Part shown: piece by piece, positions 1-14,954 of the stretch
How the letters are laid out: each line of letters begins with the position of its first letter
Position numbering within the stretch: position 1 is the stretch's first letter
Origin: Crossaster papposus
Lineage: Eukaryota; Echinodermata; Asteroidea; Velatida; Solasteridae
Assembly: GCA_037893245.1 (NCBI GenBank)
Contig: JBAIAA010001568.1
Coordinates: 62,001 to 126,000 of the forward strand
DNA length: 64,000 nt
Direction: 5' to 3'
The notes under the pieces: model-generated
The model's database searches: none
Seen by the model: only the letters and a program-made list of their open reading frames with translations
Told to the model about the DNA's origin: nothing
Made by a program: the position numbers and the translations under genes

Positions 1-3000
1 AAGGGAAAGAAGTGTGCATAAGAAATATGTAAAGGGAAAGAAGTGTGCATAAGAAATATGTAAAGGGAAAGAAGTGTGCATAAGAAATATGTAAAGGGAG
101 AGAAGTGTGCAAAAGAAATATGTAAAGGGAAAGAAGTGTGCATAAGAAATATGTAAAGGGAAAGAAGTGTGCATAAGAAATATGTAAAGGGAAAGAAGTG
201 TGCATAAGAAATATGTAAAGGGAAAGAAGTGTGCATAAGAAATATGTAAAGGGAAAGAAGTGTGCATAAGAAATATGTAAAGGGAAAGAAGTGTGCATAA
301 GAAATATGTAAAGGGAAAGAAGTGTGCATAAGAAATATGTAAAGGGAGAGAAGTGTGCATAAGAAATATGTAAAGGGAAAGAAGTGTGCATAAGAAATAT
401 GTAAAGGGAAAGAAGTGTGCATAAGAAATATGTAAAGGGAAAGAAGTGTGCATAAGAAATATGTAAAGGGAAAGAAGTGTGCATAAGAAATATGTAAAGG
501 GAAAGAAGTGTGCATAAGAAATATGTAAAGGGAAAGAAGTGTGCATAAGAAATATGTAAAGGGAAAAAAGTGTGCATAGGAAATATGTAAAGGGAAAGAA
601 GTGTGCATAAGAAATATGTAAAGGAAAAGAAGTGTGCATAAAAAATATGTAAAGGGAAAGAAGTGTGCATAAGAAATATGTAAAGGGAAAGAAGTGTGCG
701 TAAGAAATATGTAAAGGGAAAGAAGTGTGCATAAGAAATATGTAAAGGGAAAGAAGTGTGCATAAGAAATATGTAAAGGGAAAGAAGTGTGCATAAGAAA
801 TATGTAAAGGGAAAGAAGTGTGCATAAGAAATATGTAAAGGGAAAGAAGTGTGCATAAGAAATATGTAAAGGGAAAGAAGTGTGCATAAGAAATATGTAA
901 AGGGAAAGAAGTGTGCATAAGAAATAAACACATGATGTCGGGACAAGCCCTCGAGTTAAATATGTAAAGGGAAAGAAGTGTGCATAAGAAATAAAAAAGG
1001 GAAAGAAGTGTGCATAAGAAATATGTAAAGGGAAAGAAGTGTGCATACGAAATATGTAAAGGGAAAGAAGTGTGCATAAGAAATATGTAAAGGGAAAGAA
1101 GTGTGCATAAGAAATATGTAAAGGGACAGAAGTGTGCATAAGAAATAAACACATGATGTCGGGACAAGCCCTCGAGTTAAATATGTAAAGGGAAAGAAGT
1201 GTGCATAAGACATATGTAAAGGGAAAGAAGTGTGCATAAGAAATATGTAAAGGGAAAGAAGTGTGCATAAGAAATATGTAAAGGGAAAGAAGTGTGCATA
1301 AGAAATATGTAAAGGGAAAAAAGTGTGCATAATAAATATGTAAAGGGAAAGAAGTGTGCATAAGAAATATGTAAAGGGAAAGAAGTGTGCATAAGAAATA
1401 TGTAAAGGGAAAGAAGTGTGCATAAGAAATATTTAAAGGGAAAGAAGTGTGCATAAGAAATATGTAAAGGGAAAGAAGTGTGCATAAGAAATATGTAAAG
1501 GGAAAGAAGTGTGCATAAGAAATATGTAAAGGGAAAGAAGTGTGCATAAGAAATATGTAAAGGGAAATAAGTGTGCATAAGAAATATGTAAAGGGAAAGA
1601 AGTGTGCATAAGAAATATGTAAAGGGAAAGAAGTGTGCATAATAAATATGTAAAGGGAAAGAAGTGTGCTTAAGAAATATGTAAAGGGAAAGAAGTGTGC
1701 ATAAGAAATATGTAAAGGGAAAGAAGTGTGCATAAGAAATATGTAAAGGGAAAGAAGTGTGCATAAGAAATATGTAAAGGGAAAGAAGTGTGCATAAGAA
1801 ATATGTAAAGGGAAAGAAGTGTGCATAAGAAATAAACACATGATGTCGGGACAAGCCCTCGAGTTAAATATGTAAAGGGAAAGAAGTGTGCATAAGAAAT
1901 AAAAAAGGGAAAGAAGTGTGCATAAGAAATATGTAAAGGGAAAGAAGTGTGCATAAGAAATATGTAAAGGGAAAGAAGTGTGCATAAGAAATATGTAAAG
2001 GGAAAGAAGTGTGCATAAGAAATAAACACATGATGTCGGGACAAGCCCTCGAGTTAAATATGTAAAGGGAAAGAAGTGTGCATAAGACATATGTAAAGGG
2101 AAAGAAGTGTGCATAAGAAATATGTAAAGGGAAAGAAGTGTGCATAAGAAATATGTAAAGGGAAAGAAGTGTGCATAAGAAATATGTAAAGGGAAAGAAG
2201 TGTGCATAAGAAATATGTAAAGGGAAAGAAGTGTGCATAAGAAATATGTAAAGGGAAAGAAGTGTGCATAAGAAATATGTAAAGGGAAAGAAGTGTGCAT
2301 AAGAAATATGTAAAGGGAAAGAAGTGTGCATAAGAAATATGTAAAGGGAAAGAAGTGTGCATAAGAAATATGTAAAGGGAAAGAAGTGTGCATAAGAAAT
2401 ATGTAAAGGGAAAGAAGTGTGCATAAGAAATATGTAAAGGGAAAGAAGTGTGCATAAGAAATATGTAAAGGGAAAGAAGTGTGCATAAGAAATATGAAAA
2501 GGGAAAGAAGTGTGCATAAGACATATGTAAAGGGAAAGAAGTGTGCATAAGAAATATGTAAAGGGAAAGAAGTGTGCATAAGAAATATGTAAAGGGAAAG
2601 AAGTGTGCATAAGAAATATGTAAAGGGAAAGAAGTGTGCATAAGAAATATGTAAAGGGAAAGAAGTGTGCATAAGAAATATGTAAAGGGAAAGAAGTGTG
2701 CATAAGAAATATGTAAAGGGAAAGAAGTGTGCATAAGAAATATGTAAAGGGAAAGAAGTGTGCATAAGAAATATGTAAAGGGAAAGAAGTGTGCATAAGA
2801 AATATGTAAAGGGAAAGAAGTGTGCATAAGAAATATGTAAAGGGAAAGAAGTGTGCATAAGAAATATGTAAAGGGAAAGAAGTGTGCATAAGAAATATGT
2901 AAAGGGAAAGAAGTGTGCATAAGAAATATGTAAAGGGAAAGAAGTGTGCATAAGAAATATGTAAAGGGAAAGAAGTGTGCATAAGAAATATGTAAAGGGA

Positions 3001-6000
3001 AAGAAGTGTGCATAAGAAATATGTAAAGGGAAAGAAGTGTGCATAAAAAATATGTAAAGGGAAAGAAGTGTGCATAAGAAATATGTAAAGGGAAAGAAGT
3101 GTGCATAAGAAATATGTAAAGGGAAAGAAGTGTGCATAAGAAATATGTAAAGGGAGAGAAGTGTGCAAAAGAAATATGTAAAGGGAAAGAAGTGTGCATA
3201 AGAAATATGTAAAGGGAAAGAAGTGTGCATAAGAAATATGTAAAGGGAAAGAAGTGTGCATAAGAAATATGTAAAGGGAAAGAAGTGTGCATAAGAAATA
3301 TGTAAAGGGAAAGAAGTGTGCATAAGAAATATGTAAAGGGAAAGAAGTGTGCATAAGAAATATGTAAAGGGAAAGAAGTGTGCATAGGAAATATGTAAAG
3401 GGAAAGAAGTGTGCATAAGAAATATGTAAAGGAAAAGAAGTGTGCATAAAACATATGTAAAGGGAAAGAAGTGTGCATAAGAAATATGTAAAGGGAAAGA
3501 AGTGTGCGTAAGAAATATGTAAAGGGAAAGAAGTGTGCATAAGAAATATGTAAAGGGAAAGAAGTGTGCATAAGAAATATGTAAAGGGAAAGAAGTGTGC
3601 ATAAGAAATATGTAAAGGGAAAGAAGTGTGCATAAGAAATATGTAAAGGGAAAGAAGTGTGCATAAGAAATATGTAAAGGGAAAGAAGTGTGCATAAGAA
3701 ATATGTAAAGGGAAAGAAGTGTGCATAAGAAATAAACACATGATGTCGGGACAAGCCCTCGAGTTAAATATGTAAAGGGAAAGAAGTGTGCATAAGAAAT
3801 AAAAAAGGGAAAGAAGTGTGCATAAGAAATATGTAAAGGGAAAGAAGTGTGCATAAGAAATATGTAAAGGGAAAGAAGTGTGCATAAGACATATGTAAAG
3901 GGAAAGAAGTGTGCATAAGAAATATGTAAAGGGAAAGAAGTGTGCATAAGAAATATGTAAAGGGAAAGAAGTGTGCATAAGAAATATGTAAAGGGAAGGA
4001 AGTGTGCATAAGAAATATGTAAAGGGAAAGAAGTGTGCATAAGAAATATGTAAAGGGAAAGAAGTGTGCATAAGAAATATGTAAAGGGAAAGAAGTGTGC
4101 ATAAGAAATATGTAAAGGGAAAGAAGTGTGCATAAGAAATATGTAAAGGGAAAGAAGTGTGCATAAGAAATATGTAAAGGGAAAGAAGTGTGCATAAGAA
4201 ATAAACACATGATGTCGGGACAAGCCCTCGAGTTAAATATGTAAAGGGAAAGAAGTGTGCATAAGACATATGTAAAGGGAAAGAAGTGTGCATAAGAAAT
4301 ATGTAAAGGGAAAGAAGTGTGCATAAGAAATATGTAAAGGGAAAGAAGTGTGCATAAGAAATATGTAAAGGGAAAGAAGTGTGCATAAGAAATATGTAAA
4401 GGGAAAGAAGTGTGCATAAGAAATATGTAAAGGGAAAGAAGTGTGCATAAGAAATATGTAAAGGGAAAGAAGTGTGCATAAGAAATATGTAAAGGGAAAG
4501 AAGTGTGCATAAGAAATATGTAAAGGGAAAGAAGTGTGCATAAGAAATATGTAAAGGGAAAGAAGTGTGCATAAGAAATATGTAAAGGGAAAGAAGTGTG
4601 CATAAGAAATATGTAAAGGGAAAGAAGTGTGCATAAGAAATATGTAAAGGGAAAGAAGTGTGCATAAGAAATATGTAAAGGGAAAGAAGTGTGCATAAGA
4701 AATATGTAAAGGGAAAGAAGTGTGCATAAGAAATATGTAAAGGGAAAGAAGTGTGCATAAGAAATATGTAAAGGGAAAGAAGTGTGCATAAGAAATATGT
4801 AAAGGGAAAGAAGTGTGCATAAGAAATATGTAAAGGGAAAGAAGTGTGCATAAGAAATATGTAAAGGGAAAGAAGTGTGCATAAGAAATATGTAAAGGGA
4901 AAGAAGTGTGCATAAGAAATATGTAAAGGGAAAAAAAGTGTGCATAAGAAATATGTAAAGGGAAAGAAGTGTGCATAAGAAATATGTAAAGGGAAAGAAG
5001 TGTGCATAAGAAATATGTAAAGGGAAAGAAGTGTGCATAAGACATATGTAAAGGGAAAGAAGTGTGCATAAGAAATAAAAAAGGGAAAGAAGTGTGCATA
5101 AGAAATATGTAAAGGGAAAGAAGTGTGCATAAGAAATATGTAAAGGGAAAGAAGTGTGCATAAGAAATATTTAAAGGGAAAGAAGTGTGCATAAGAAATA
5201 TGTAAAGGGAAAGAAGTGTGCATAAGAAATATGTAAAGGGAAAGAAGTGTGCATAAGAAATAAACACATGATGTGGGAACAAGCCCTCGAGTTAAATATG
5301 TAAAGGGAAAGAAGTGTGCATAAGAAATAAACACATGATGTGGGAACAAGCCCTCGAGTTAAATATGTAGAGGGAAAGAAGTGTGCATAAGAAATATGTA
5401 AAGGGAAAGAAGTATGCATAAGAAATATGTAAAGGGAAAGAAGTGTGCATAAGAAATATGTAAAGGGAAAGAAGTGTGCATAAGAAATATGTAAAGGGAA
5501 AGAAGTGTGCATAAGAAATATGTAAAGGGAAAGAAGTGTGCATAAGAAATATGTAAAGGGAAAGAAGTGTGCATAAGAAATATGTAAAGAGAAAGAAGTG
5601 TGCATAAGAAATATGTAAAGGGAAAGAAGTGTGCATAAGAAATATGTAAAGGGAAAGAAGTGTGCATAAGAAATATGTAAAGGGAAAGAAGTGTGCATAA
5701 GAAATATGTAAAGGGAAAGAAGTGTGCATAAGAAATAAACACATGATGTCGGGACAAGCCCTCGAGTTAAATATGTAAAGGGAAATAAGTGTGCATAAAA
5801 AATATGTAAAGGGAAAGAAGTGTGCATAAGAAATACGTAAAGGGAAAGAAGTGTGCATAAGAAATATGTAAAGGGAAAGAAGTGTGCATAAGAAATATGT
5901 AAAGGGAAATAAGTGTGCATAAGAAATATGTAAAGGGAAAGAAGTGTGCATAAGAAATATGTAAAGGGAAAGAAGTGTGCATAAGAAATATGTAAAGGGA

Positions 6001-8906
6001 AAGAAGTGTGCATAAGAAATATGTAAAGGGAAAGAAGTGTGCATAAGAAATATGTAAAGGGAAAGAAGTGTGCATAAGAAATATGTAAAGGGAAAGAAGT
6101 GTGCATAAGAAATATGTAAAGGGAAAGAAGTGTGCATAAGAAATATGTAAAGGGAAAGAAGTGTGAATAAGAAATATGTAAAGGGAAAGAAGTGTGCATA
6201 AGAAATATGTAAAGGGAAAGAAGTGTGCATAAGAAATATGTAAAGGGAAAGAAGTGTGCATAAGAAATATGTAAAGGGAAAGAAGTGTGCATAATAAATA
6301 TGTAAAGGGAAAGAAGTGTGCATAAGTAATATGTAAAGGGAAAGAAGTGTGCATAAGAAATATGTAAAGGGAAAGAAGTGTGCATAAGAAATATGTAAAG
6401 GGAAAGAAGTGTGCATAAGAAATAAACACATGATGTGGGAACAAGCCCTCGAGTTAAATATGTAAAGGGAAAGAAGTGTGCATAAGAAATAAACACATGA
6501 TGCGGGAACAAGCCCTCGAGTTAAATATGTAGAGGGAAAGAAGTGTGCATAAGAAATATGTAAAGGGAAAGAAGTGTGCATAAGAAATATGTAAAGGGAA
6601 AGAAGTGTGCATAAGAAATATGTAAAGGGAAAGAAGTGTGCATAAGAAATATGTAAAGGGAAAGAAGTGTGCATAAGAAATATGTAAAGGGAAAGAAGTG
6701 TGCATAAGAAATATGTAAAGGGAAAGAAGTGTGCATAAGAAATATGTAAAGGGAAAGAAGTGTGCATAAGAAATATGTAAAGGGAAAGAAGTGTGCATAA
6801 GAAATATGTAAAGGGAAAGAAGTGTGCATAAGAAATATGTAAAGGGAAAGAAGTGTGCATAAGAAATATGTAAAGGGAAAGAAGTGTGCATAATAAATAT
6901 GTAAAGGGAAAGAAGTGTGCATAAGAAATATGTAAAGGGAAAGAAGTGTGCATAAGAAATATGTAAAGGGAAAGAAGTGTGCATAAGAAATATGTAAAGG
7001 GAAAGAAGTGTGCATAAGAAATATGTAAAGGGAAAGAAGTGTGCATAAGAAATATGTAAAGGGAAAGAAGTGTGCATAAGAAATATGTAAAGGGAAAGAA
7101 GTGTGCATAAGAAATATGTAATGGGAAAGAAGTGTGCATAAGAAATATGTAAAGGGAAAGAAGTGTGCATACAAAATATGTAAAGGGAAAGAAGTGTGCA
7201 TAAGAAATATGTAAAGGGAAAGAAGTGTGCATAAGAAATATGTAAAGGGAAAGAAGTGTGCATAAGAAATATGTAAAGGGAAAGAAGTGTGCATAAGAAA
7301 TATGTAAAGGGAAAGAAGTGTGCATAAGAAATAAACACATGATGTCGGGACAAGCCCTCGAGTTAAATATGTAAAGGGAAAGAAGTGTGCATAAGACATA
7401 ATAAAGGGAAAGAAGTGTGCATAAGAAATATGTAAAGGGAAAGAAGTGTGCATAAGAAATATGTAATGGGAAAGAAGTGTGCATAAGAAATATGTAAAGG
7501 GAAAGAAGTGTGCATAAGAAATAAACACATGATGTCGGGACAAGCCCTCGAGTTAAATATGTAAAGGGAAAGAAGTGTGCATAAGAAATATGTAAAGGGA
7601 AAGAAGTGTGCATAAGAAATATGTAAAGGGAAAGAAGTGTGCATAAGAAATATGTAAAGGGAAAGAAGTGTGCATAAGAAATATGTAAAGGGAAAGAAGT
7701 GTGCATAAGAAATATGTAAAGGGAAAGAAGTGTGCATAAGAAATATGTAAAGGGAAAGAAGTGTGCATAAGAAATATGTAAAGGAAAAGAAGTGTGCATA
7801 CGAAATATGTAAAGGGAAAGAAGTGTGCATAAGAAATATGTAAAGGGAAAGAAGTGTGCATAAGAAATATGTAAAGGGAAAGAAGTCTGCATAAGAAATA
7901 TGTAAAGGGAAAGAAGTGTGCATAAGAAATATGTAAAGGGAAAGAAGTGTGCATAAGAAATATGTAAAGGGAAAGAAGTGTGCATAAGAAATAAACACAT
8001 GATGTCGGGACAAGCCCTCGAGTTAAATATGTAAAGGGAAATAAGTGTGCATAAAAAATATGTAAAGGGAAAGAAGTGTGCATAAGAAATACGTAAAGGG
8101 AAAGAAGTGTGCATAAGAAATATGTAAAGGGAAAGAAGTGTGCATAAGAAATATGTAAAGGGAAAGAAGTGTGCATACGAAATATGTAAAGGGAAAGAAG
8201 TGTGCATAAGAAATATGTAAAGGGAAAGAAGTGTGCATAAGAAATATGTAAAGGGAAAGAAGTGTGCATAAGAAATATGTAAAGGGAAAGAAGTGTGCAT
8301 AAGAAATATGTAAAGGGAAAGAAGTGTGCATAAGAAATATGTAAAGGGAAAGAAGTGTGCATAAGAAATATGTAAAGGGAAAGAAGTGTGCATAAGAAAT
8401 ATGTAAAGGGAAAGAAGTGTGCATAAGAAATATCTAAAGGGAAAGAAGTGTGCATAAGAAATATGTAAAGGGAAAGAAGTGTGCATAAGAAATATGTAAA
8501 GGGAAATAAGTGTGCATAAGAAATATGTAAAGGGAAAGAAGTGTGCATAAGAAATATGTAAAGGGAAAGAAGTGTGCATAAGAAATATGTAAAGGAAAAG
8601 AAGTGTGCATAAGAAATATGTAAAGGGAAAGAAGTGTGCATAAGAAATATGTAAAGGGAAAGAAGTGTGCATAAGACATGTGTAAAGGGAAAGAAGTGTG
8701 CATAAGAAATATGTAAAGGGAAAGAAGTGTGCATAATAAATATGTAAAGGGAAAGAAGTGTGCATAAGAAATATGTAAAGGGAAAGAAGTGTGCATAAGA
8801 AATAAACACATGATGTGGGAACAAGCCCTCGAGTTAAATATGTAAAGGGAAAGAAGTGTGCATAAGAAATAAACACATGATGCGGGAACAAGCCCTCGAG
8901 TTAAAT

Positions 8907-11900
8907 ATGTAGAGGGAAAGAAGTGTGCATAAGAAATATGTAAAGGGAAAGAAGTGTGCATAAGAAATATGTAAAGGGAAAGAAGTGTGCATAAGAAATA
9001 TGTAAAGGGAAAGAAGTGTGCATAAGAAATATGTAAAGGGAAAGAAGTGTGCATAAGAAATATGTAAAGGGAAAGAAGTGTGCATAAGAAATATGTAAAG
9101 GGAAAGAAGTGTGCATAAGAAATATGTAAAGGGAAAGAAGTGTGCATAAGAAATATGTAAAGGGAAAGAAGTGTGCATAAGAAATATGTAAAGGGAAAGA
9201 AGTGTGCATAAGAAATATGTAAAGGGGAAGAAGTGTGCATAAGAAATATGTAAAGGGAAAGAAGTGTGCATAAGAAATATGTAAAGGGAAAGAAGTGTGC
9301 ATAAGAAATATGTAAAGGGAAAGAAGTGTGCATAAGAAATATGTAAAGGGAAAGAAGTGTGCATAAGAAATATGTAAAGGGAAAGAAGTGTGCATAAGAA
9401 ATATGTAAAGGGAAATAAGTGTGCATAAGAAATATGTAAAGGGAAAGAAGTGTGCATAAGAAATATGTAAAGGGAAAGAAGTGTGCATAAGAAATATGTA
9501 AAGGGAAAGAAGTGTGCATAAGAAATATGTAAAGGGAAAGAAGTGTGCATAAGAAATATGTAAAGGGAAAGAAGTGTGCATAAGAAATATGTAAAGGGAA
9601 AGAAGTGTGCATAAGAAATATGTAAAGGGAAAGAAGTGTGCATAAGAAATATGTAAAGGGAAAGAAGTGTGCATAAGAAATATGTAAAGGGAAAGAAGTG
9701 TGCATAAGAAATATGTAAAGGGAAAGAAGTGTGCATAAGAAATATGTAAAGGGAAAGAAGTGTGCATACGAAATATGTAAAGGGAAAGAAGTGTGCATAA
9801 GAAATATGTAAAGGGAAAGAAGTGTGCATAAGAAATATGTAAAGGGAAAGAAGTGTGCATAATAAATATGTAAAGGGAAAGAAGTGTGCATAATAAATAT
9901 GTAAAGGGAAAGAAGTGTGCATAATAAATATGTAAAGGGAAAGAAGTGTGCATAAGAAATATGTAAAGGGAAAGAAGTGTGCATAAGAAATATGTAAAGG
10001 GAAAGAAGTGTGCATAAGAAATATGTAAAGGGAAAGAAGTGTGCATAAGAAATATGTAAAGGGAAAGAAGTGTGCATAAGAAATATGTAAAGGGAAAGAA
10101 GTGTGCATAAGAAATATGTAAAGGGAAAGAAGTGTGCATAAGAAATATGTAAAGGGAAAGAAGTGTGCATAAGAAATATGTAAAGGGGAAGAAGTGTGCA
10201 TAAGAAATATGTAAAGGGAAAGAAGTGTGCATAAGAAATATGTAAAGGGAAAGAAGTGTGCATAAGAAATATGTAAAGGGAAAGAAGTGTGCATAAGAAA
10301 TATGTAAAGGGAAAGAAGTGTGCATAAGAAATATGTAAAGGGAAAGAAGTGTGCATAAGAAATATGTAAAGGGAAATAAGTGTGCATAAGAAATATGTAA
10401 AGGGAAAGAAGTGTGCATAAGAAATATGTAAAGGGAAAGAAGTGTGCATAAGAAATATGAAAAGGGAAAGAAGTGTGCATAAGAAATATGTAAAGGGAAA
10501 GAAGTGTGCATAAGAAATATGTAAAGGGAAAGAAGTGTGCATAAGAAATATGTAAAGGGAAAGAAGTGTGCATAAGAAATATGTAAAGGGAAAGAAGTGT
10601 GCATAAGAAATATGTGAAGGGAAAGAAGTGTGCATAAGAAATATGTAAAGGGAAAGAAGTGTGCATAAGAAATATGTAAAGGGAAAGAAGTGTGCATAAG
10701 AAATATGTAAAGGGAAAGAAGTGTGCATACGAAATATGTAAAGGGAAAGAAGTGTGCATAAGAAATATGTAAAGGGAAAGAAGTGTGCATAAGAAATATG
10801 TAAAGGGAAAGAAGTGTGCATAATAAATATGTAAAGGGAAAGAAGTGTGCATAATACATATGTAAAGGGAAAGAAGTGTGCATAATAAATATGTAAAGGG
10901 AAAGAAGTGTGCATAAGAAATATGTAAAGGGAAAGAAGTGTGCATAAGAAATATGTAAAGGGAAAGAAGTGTGCATAAGAAATATGTAAAGGGAAAGAAG
11001 TGTGCATAAGAAATATGTAAAGGGAAATAAGTGTGCATAAGAAATATGTAAAGGGAAAGAAGTGTGCATAAGAAATATGTAAAGGGAAAGAAGTGTGCAT
11101 AAGAAATATGAAAAGGGAAAGAAGTGTGCATAAGAAATATGTAAAGGGAAAGAAGTGTGCATAAGAAATATGTAAAGGGAAAGAAGTGTGCATAAGAAAT
11201 ATGTAAAGGGAAAGAAGTGTGCATAAGAAATATGTAAAGGGAAAGAAGTGTGCATAAGAAATATGTAAAGGGAAAGAAGTGTGCATAAGAAATATGTAAA
11301 GGGAAAGAAGTGTGCATACGAAATATGTAAAGGGAAAGAAGTGTGCATAAGAAATATGTAAAGGGAAAGAAGTGTGCATAAGAAATATGTAAAGGGAAAG
11401 AAGTGTGCATAATAAATATGTAAAGGGAAAGAAGTGTGCATAATACATATGTAAAGGGAAAGAAGTGTGCATAATAAATATGTAAAGGGAAAGAAGTGTG
11501 CATAAGAAATATGTAAAGGGAAAGAAGTGTGCATAAGAAATATGTAAAGGGAAAGAAGTGTGCATAAGAAATATGTAAAGGGAAAGAAGTGTGCATAAGA
11601 AATATGTAAAGGGAAATAAGTGTGCATAAGAAATATGTAAAGGGAAAGAAGTGTGCATAAGAAATATGTAAAGGGAAAGAAGTGTGCATAAGAAATATGA
11701 AAAGGGAAAGAAGTGTGCATAAGAAATATGTAAAGGGAAAGAAGTGTGCATAAGAAATATGTAAAGGGAAAGAAGTGTGCATAAGAAATATGTAAAGGGA
11801 AAGAAGTGTGCATAAGAAATATGTAAAGGGAAAGAAGTGTGCATAAGAAATATGTAAAGGGAAAGAAGTGTGCATAAGAAATATGTAAAGGGAAAGAAGT

Positions 11901-13432
11901 GTGCATAAGAAATATGTAAAGGGAAAGAAGTGTGCATAAGAAATATGTAAAGGGAAAGAAGTGTGCATACGAAATATGTAAAGGGAAAGAAGTGTGCATA
12001 AGAAATATGTAAAGGGAAAGAAGTGTGCATAAGAAATATGTAAAGGGAAAGAAGTGTGCATAATAAATATGTAAAGGGAAAGAAGTGTGCATAATAAATA
12101 TGTAAAGGGAAAGAAGTGTGCATAAGAAATATGTAAAGGGAAAGAAGTGTGCATAAGAAATATGTAAAGGGAAAGAAGTGTGCATAAGAAATATGTAAAG
12201 GGAAAGAAGTGTGCATAAGAAATATGTAAAGGGAAAGAAGTGTGCATAAGAAATATGTAAGGGGAAAGAAGTGTGCATAAGAAATATGTAAAGGGAAAGA
12301 AGTGTGCATAAGAAATATGTAAAGGGAAAGAAGTGTGCACAAGAAATATGTAAAGGGAAAGAAGTGTGCATAAGAAATATGTAAAGGGAAAGAAGTGTGC
12401 ATAAGAAATATGTAAAGGGAAAGAAGTGTGCATAAGAAATATGTAAAGGGAAAGAAGTGTGCATAAGAAATATGTAAAGGGAAAGAAGTGTGCATAAGAA
12501 ATATGTAAAGGGAAAGAAGTGTGCATAAGAAATATGTAAAGGGAAAGAAGTGTGCATACGAAATATGTAAAGGGAAAGAAGTGTGCATAAGAAATATGTA
12601 AAGGGAAAGAAGTGTGCATAAGAAATATGTAAAGGGAAAGAAGTCTGCATAAGAAATATGTAAAGGGAAAGAAGTGTGCATAAGAAATATGTAAAGGGAA
12701 AGAAGTGTGCATAAGAAATATGTAAAGGGAAAGAAGTGTGCATAATAAATATGTAAAGGGAAAGAAGTGTGCATAAGAAATATGTAAAGGGAAAGAAGTG
12801 TGCTTAAGAAATATGTAAAGGGAAAGAAGTGTGCATAAGAAATATGTAAAGGGAAAGAAGTGTGCATAAGAAATATGTAAAGGGAAAGAAGTGTGCATAA
12901 GAAATATGTAAAGGGAAAGAAGTGTGCATAAGAAATATGTAAAGGGAAAGAAGTGTGCATAAGAAATATGTAAAGGGAAAGAAGTGTGCATAAGAAATAT
13001 GTAAAGGGAAAGAAGTGTGCATAAGAAATATGTAAAGGGAAAGAAGTGTGCATAAGAAATATGTAAAGGGAAAGAAGTGTGCATAAGAAATATGTAAAGG
13101 GAAAGAAGTGTGCATAAGAAATATGTAAAGGGAAAGAAGTGTGCATAAGAAATATGTAAAGGGAAAGAAGTGTGCATAAGAAATATGTAAAGGGAAAGAA
13201 GTGTGCATAAGAAATATGTAAAGGGAAAGAAGTGTGCATAAGAAATATGTAAAGGGAAAGAAGTGTGCATAAGAAATATGTAAAGGGAAAGAAGTGTGCA
13301 TAAGAAATATGTAAAGGGAAAGAAGTGTGCATAAGAAATATGTAAAGGGAAAGAAGTGTGCATAAGAAATATGTAAAGGGAAAGAAGTGTGCATAAGAAA
13401 TGTGTAAAGGGAAAGAAGTGTGCATAAGAAAT
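8907..13432 (+). repeat. Satellite sub-block without 36-bp segments
   Basis: About 4.5 kb of pure 31-bp units. Runs of consecutive GCATAATAAATATG units recur near 9861, 10820, 11410 and 12060, often with a GCATACGAAAT unit upstream (near 9768, 10727, 11317 and 11966) and GGGAAATAAG or ATGAAAAGGG variants between. The recurrence shows local segmental duplications with spacings close to multiples of 31 bp. No gene or other signal seen. Confidence 0.8.
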
Positions 13433-14954
13433 AAACACATGATGTGGGAACAAGCCCTCGAGTTAAATATGTAAAGGGAAAGAAGTGTGCATAAGAAATA
13501 AACACATGATGTGGGAACAAGCCCTCGAGTTAAATATGTAGAGGGAAAGAAGTGTGCATAAGAAATATGTAAAGGGAAGGAAGTATGCATAAGAAATATG
13601 TAAAGGGAAAGAAGTGTGCATAAGAAATATGTAAAGGGAAAGAAGTGTGCATAAGAAATATGTAAAGGGAAAGAAGTGTGCATAAGAAATAAACACATGA
13701 TGTGGGAACAAGCCCTCGAGTTAAATATGTAAAGGGAAAGAAGTGTGCATAAGAAATATGTAAAGGGAAAGAAGTGTGCATAAGAAATATGTAAAGGGAA
13801 AGAAGTGTGCATAAGAAATATGTAAAGGGAAAGAAGTGTGCATAAGAAATATGTAAAGAGAAAGAAGTGTGCATAAGAAATATGTAAAGGGAAAGAAGTG
13901 TGCATAAGAAATATGTAAAGGGAAAGAAGTGTGCATAAGAAATATGTAAAGGGAAAGAAGTGTGCATAAGAAATATGTAAAGGGAAAGAAGTGTGCATAA
14001 GAAATATGTAAAGGGAAAGAAGTGTGCATAAGAAATATGTAAAGGGAAAGAAGTGTGCATAAGAAATATGTAAAGGGAAAGAAGTGTGCATAAGAAATAT
14101 GTAAAGGGAAAGAAGTGTGCATAAGAAATATGTAAAGGGAAAGAAGTGTGCATAAGAAATATGTAAAGGGAAAGAAGTGTGCATAAGAAATAAACACATG
14201 ATGTGGGAACAAGCCCTCGAGTTAAATATGTAAAGGGAAAGAAGTGTGCATAATAAATAAACACATGATGCGGGAACAAGCCCTCGAGTTAAATATGTAG
14301 AGGGAAAGAAGTGTGCATAAGAAATATGTAAAGGGAAAGAAGTGTGCATAAGAAATATGTAAAGGGAAAGAAGTGTGCATAAGAAATATGTAAAGGGAAA
14401 GAAGTGTGCATAAGAAATATGTAAAGGGAAAGAAGTGTGCATAAGAAATAAACACATGATGTGGGAACAAGCCCTCGAGTTAAATATGTAAAGGGAAAGA
14501 AGTGTGCATAATAAATATGTAAAGGGAAAGAAGTGTGCATAATAAATATGTAAAGGGAAAGAAGTGTGCATAATAAATATGTAAAGGGAAAGAAGTGTGC
14601 ATAAGAAATATGTAAAGGGAAAGAAGTGTGCATAAGAAATATGTAAAGGGAAAGAAGTGTGCATAAGAATTATGTAAAGGGAAAGAAGTGTGCATAAGAA
14701 ATATGTAAAGGGAAAGAAGTGTGCATAAGAAATATGTAAAGGGAAAGAAGTGTGCATAAGACATATGTAAAGGGAAAGAAGTGTGCATAAGAAATAAAAA
14801 AGGGAAAGAAGTGTGCATAAGAAATATGTAAAGGGAAAGAAGTGTGCATAAGAAATATGTAAAGGGAAAGAAGTGTGCATAAGAAATATGTAAAGGGACA
14901 GAAGTGTGCATAAGAAATAAACACATGATGTCGGGACAAGCCCTCGAGTTAAAT

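Noticed and set aside
926..961. CENP-B box in the 36-bp segment
   Set aside because: The segment has CGGG in one type, but not the TTCG and A spacing of the box on either strand.
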